Below are positions 62,264 to 64,000 of a stretch of DNA of 64,000 nt, piece after piece. Both the position numbers and the translations under genes were made by a program. The notes beneath the pieces were generated by a model, which had not been told where the DNA came from, made no database searches, and worked only from the letters and a program-made list of their open reading frames with translations. Each line of letters opens with the position of its first letter. The first letter of the stretch is position 1. The stretch spans positions 63,135,774-63,199,773 of the forward strand of contig CM036758.1 of the NCBI GenBank assembly GCA_020796225.1, read 5' to 3'. The stretch comes from Arion vulgaris. Its lineage: Eukaryota; Mollusca; Gastropoda; Stylommatophora; Arionidae.

Positions 62264-62339
62264 GTAAGTGATAGACTATCACCTATCTAATACTTCATAT
62301 GCTTTATAATTTAATAAACTTTGATATACCCCTGTTAGT

Positions 62340-62515
62340 GCCTGGCTGAAGAAAAATAATACTGCCACAGGCATGCAAGCATTGATGTAGGACCTAGAAG
62401 CTACTGTAAAGCTAATCATGTCGTACTTGTAGGTGCATAACCAAACGTAATCACTCTTGGCTCGATCATCAATCACAAGGTCATGTCGTAAAGTTAGAAG
62501 AAGTATGTAGGACCT
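62340..62515 (+). mobile_element. S2 SINE, decayed
   Basis: gtgcctggctgaagaaaaat, tgtcgtacttgtaggtgcat, gttagaagaag; shortened S2. Confidence 0.55.
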
Positions 62516-62519
62516 ATAT

Positions 62520-63265
62520 TTAACAGAATGAAATGTTTAACATTTAACAAATGCAGAAGTAAAGACTTCAAGTGTTGCTGATTCATCATGTGTATGGTGC
62601 ATAACTAAGAACGTTCAAATCACTCAAACTCAGTGATCTTTCATGATGCATACTGGAAATCTCCAACAATCTGTGGTCATTTAGAGTCCTCCTCAGGGCA
62701 GATGAACAGCAAGGATAGTGAGCATAAACAGCAAAGAAAGGATGTTTTAAACTTAACAAATGCAAGAAAATAGCTTGCAATGTCACGCATATCAGTCATA
62801 TGTTGTATTAGGACAACAGAAAACTAAGAACTTTTTTGTTATGTGATCAACGGATACAGCATCTGAGCTGACTTGCCCTTCAGACCCAGCTCCCCAATGC
62901 ATGTAGTGGTATCTGCAAGTGTTTGTAAATTGTTCTTTTGTTCCGTATAATGTATTCCATTTATCAGGCCTGGAGGAAGAGATCTTCTACATCATCTAGT
63001 GCTTGACACCTGAAAGGTGGTGGTGAACGTTTAATGATGATGTACACAAGATGGCACTTTGGCTGTGTTGTGGTTGAATTCTGTCAGTGATTAATATAAG
63101 TTGTTATGTTTGGTTTGGAGTCTATATGCTCTCTCTTCTTGTAAGGTGGTTTATGTTTTTCATTTGGGTTGACTATGAACAAATAGATTAGTTAAAGGAT
63201 TGCAGCTTGCAAAATGTGGATATACAGAAGTATATGGTGATAATTATGGACAGTAAAGAAAACTA
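62520..63265. other. Intronic sequence after E29, nothing recognised
   Basis: No further perlecan exon (the next should enter in phase 2 with a Phe-Ser start) and no known repeat seen. Confidence 0.5.
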
Positions 63266-63269
63266 ATAA

Positions 63270-63500
63270 ACAAGTACTTTAACTACTAAGAGTGAGAAGA
63301 GAACTGCTCAGGGAGATAGAAATTAGACAACGGAGACATTTTCGTTACATTAAGAGACATGACCTGGAGACAAAGTCTTCCTGAGGAACTGAAGGGTGCT
63401 TGACTATCCTGGGAGACCATAAAGAAAACAGCCAGAGACTGAGAAAACTGGTGAACAACTGTTGAGGCCCTATGCTGGATGAGGAGCGGAGAGGAAGAAG
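63270..63500 (+). mobile_element. L1-type LINE 3' end fragment
   Basis: gaggaactgaagggtgcttg and ggtgaacaactgttgaggcc match 26890-26990. Confidence 0.65.
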
Positions 63501-63519
63501 TGAAGAGACATGACACTAT

Positions 63520-63716
63520 GTTGAAAACCATATTACAATGGAAGGTAGAAGGCAAGAGAGCCAGGTAAAGAAAATATACAATTTTAAAGGAAACATTGAG
63601 GTGCAAACAGGTAAATGTCTGGCCGAATCTACCTTCTTGGCAATGGATAGAATTTGTTAGAGAACCATTACAGCCAATTTTCCATGCAGAGACTGCACCA
63701 TGACTGATTGTATTAG
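63520..63716 (+). mobile_element. LINE 3' end fragment
   Basis: ggaaggtagaaggcaagaga and agagaaccattacagccaat parallel 45990-46190. Confidence 0.5.
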
Positions 63717-63719
63717 TAA

Positions 63720-64000
63720 CCACCCATGTGTTGCCGAGGTTCACAAGGGGAGCAAAGAATAGCAACACTGTGACCTACAATGCATATAATAAGAGATGAC
63801 TGAGGTAGGGGCCTAGGAAGCTACCTAGTAAGTAAAGCTCACAAAAATTGGATGTGATGCTACATGTATAGGCATAACTGGCACAACGTACAATTACTCT
63901 TAGCCTAAGATCACATGTGGATTCCAGATTAACTCATATCGGAGTTAAAGAAAAAGCCTAGAAGAAAATTAGACAACTTTGAGTATGCTTAGAGAAGAAG
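63720..64000 (+). mobile_element. S2 SINE at the window edge
   Basis: cccatgtgttgccgaggttc, aataagagatgactgaggta and cataactggcacaacgtaca; ends with an A/G-rich tail at 63990. Confidence 0.8.

Larger units (their letters stand above)
61045..61990 (-). mobile_element. Penelope-like terminal repeats with two nested SINEs
   Basis: 61045-61334 matches the left arm of the 37884 element (gatgaaacacgtaaaac, ttttatcaagcaaaggg); 61575-61614 and 61871-61990 match the right arm reversed (tgtaaaactacagtactttg). S4 and S1 lie inside. Confidence 0.8.

Overview
This is a stretch of an intron-rich, AT-rich animal nuclear genome. About 3.8 kb of coding exon is spread over about 59 kb of the + strand; the rest is intron packed with retroelement and DNA-transposon debris. 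I cannot identify the species. The intron density, the many tRNA-derived SINE families, the RTE-like and I-like LINEs, the Penelope-like element and the mariner copy fit a protostome invertebrate. An arthropod is slightly favoured over a mollusc, but this is weak.

The host gene is the amino-terminal part of perlecan (HSPG2 in vertebrates, trol in flies, unc-52 in nematodes), the large secreted heparan-sulfate proteoglycan of basement membranes. I recognise 29 exons, numbered E1-E29. In order they encode two LDL-receptor class A modules (E1, E2), one immunoglobulin domain (E3), and three successive units of laminin-EGF plus laminin IV type A (L4) domains: E4-E14, E14-E24 and E24-E29. Splice phases agree across every neighbouring pair but one: E15/E16 is out of frame by one base. 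One expected short exon of the third L4 domain (between E26 and E27) was not found. The gene continues beyond both window edges; no signal peptide, start codon or stop codon is inside.

Intron contents, with the short names used below. SINEs (tRNA-like internal promoters): S1 (Ser/Leu-like head), S2 (GAA-repeat tail), S3 and S3b (two different heads on one shared body), S4, S5, S6, S7, S8. LINE fragments: L1-L5 (RTE-like 3' ends with the 'RRRW.W.GH' region), L6/L7 (I-like, with RNase H or a Cys/His tail), and unclassed pieces. DNA elements: TTAA-flanked piggyBac-like MITEs at 2985, 18994 and 27720, a perfect TA-flanked Tc1/mariner-type MITE at 47577, and a decayed mariner at 16566. A Penelope-like element at 37884-39352 carries a GIY-YIG reading frame between inverted repeats. 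Nested insertions with target-site duplications let several layers be ordered in time.

I saw no protein-coding gene other than perlecan and transposon remnants, no functional tRNA or rRNA gene, and no bacterial-type system. The most interesting items are the Penelope-like inverted repeats with a hammerhead-like motif, the SINE with exchangeable heads, and the unequal intron content and frame defect within the perlecan repeats.
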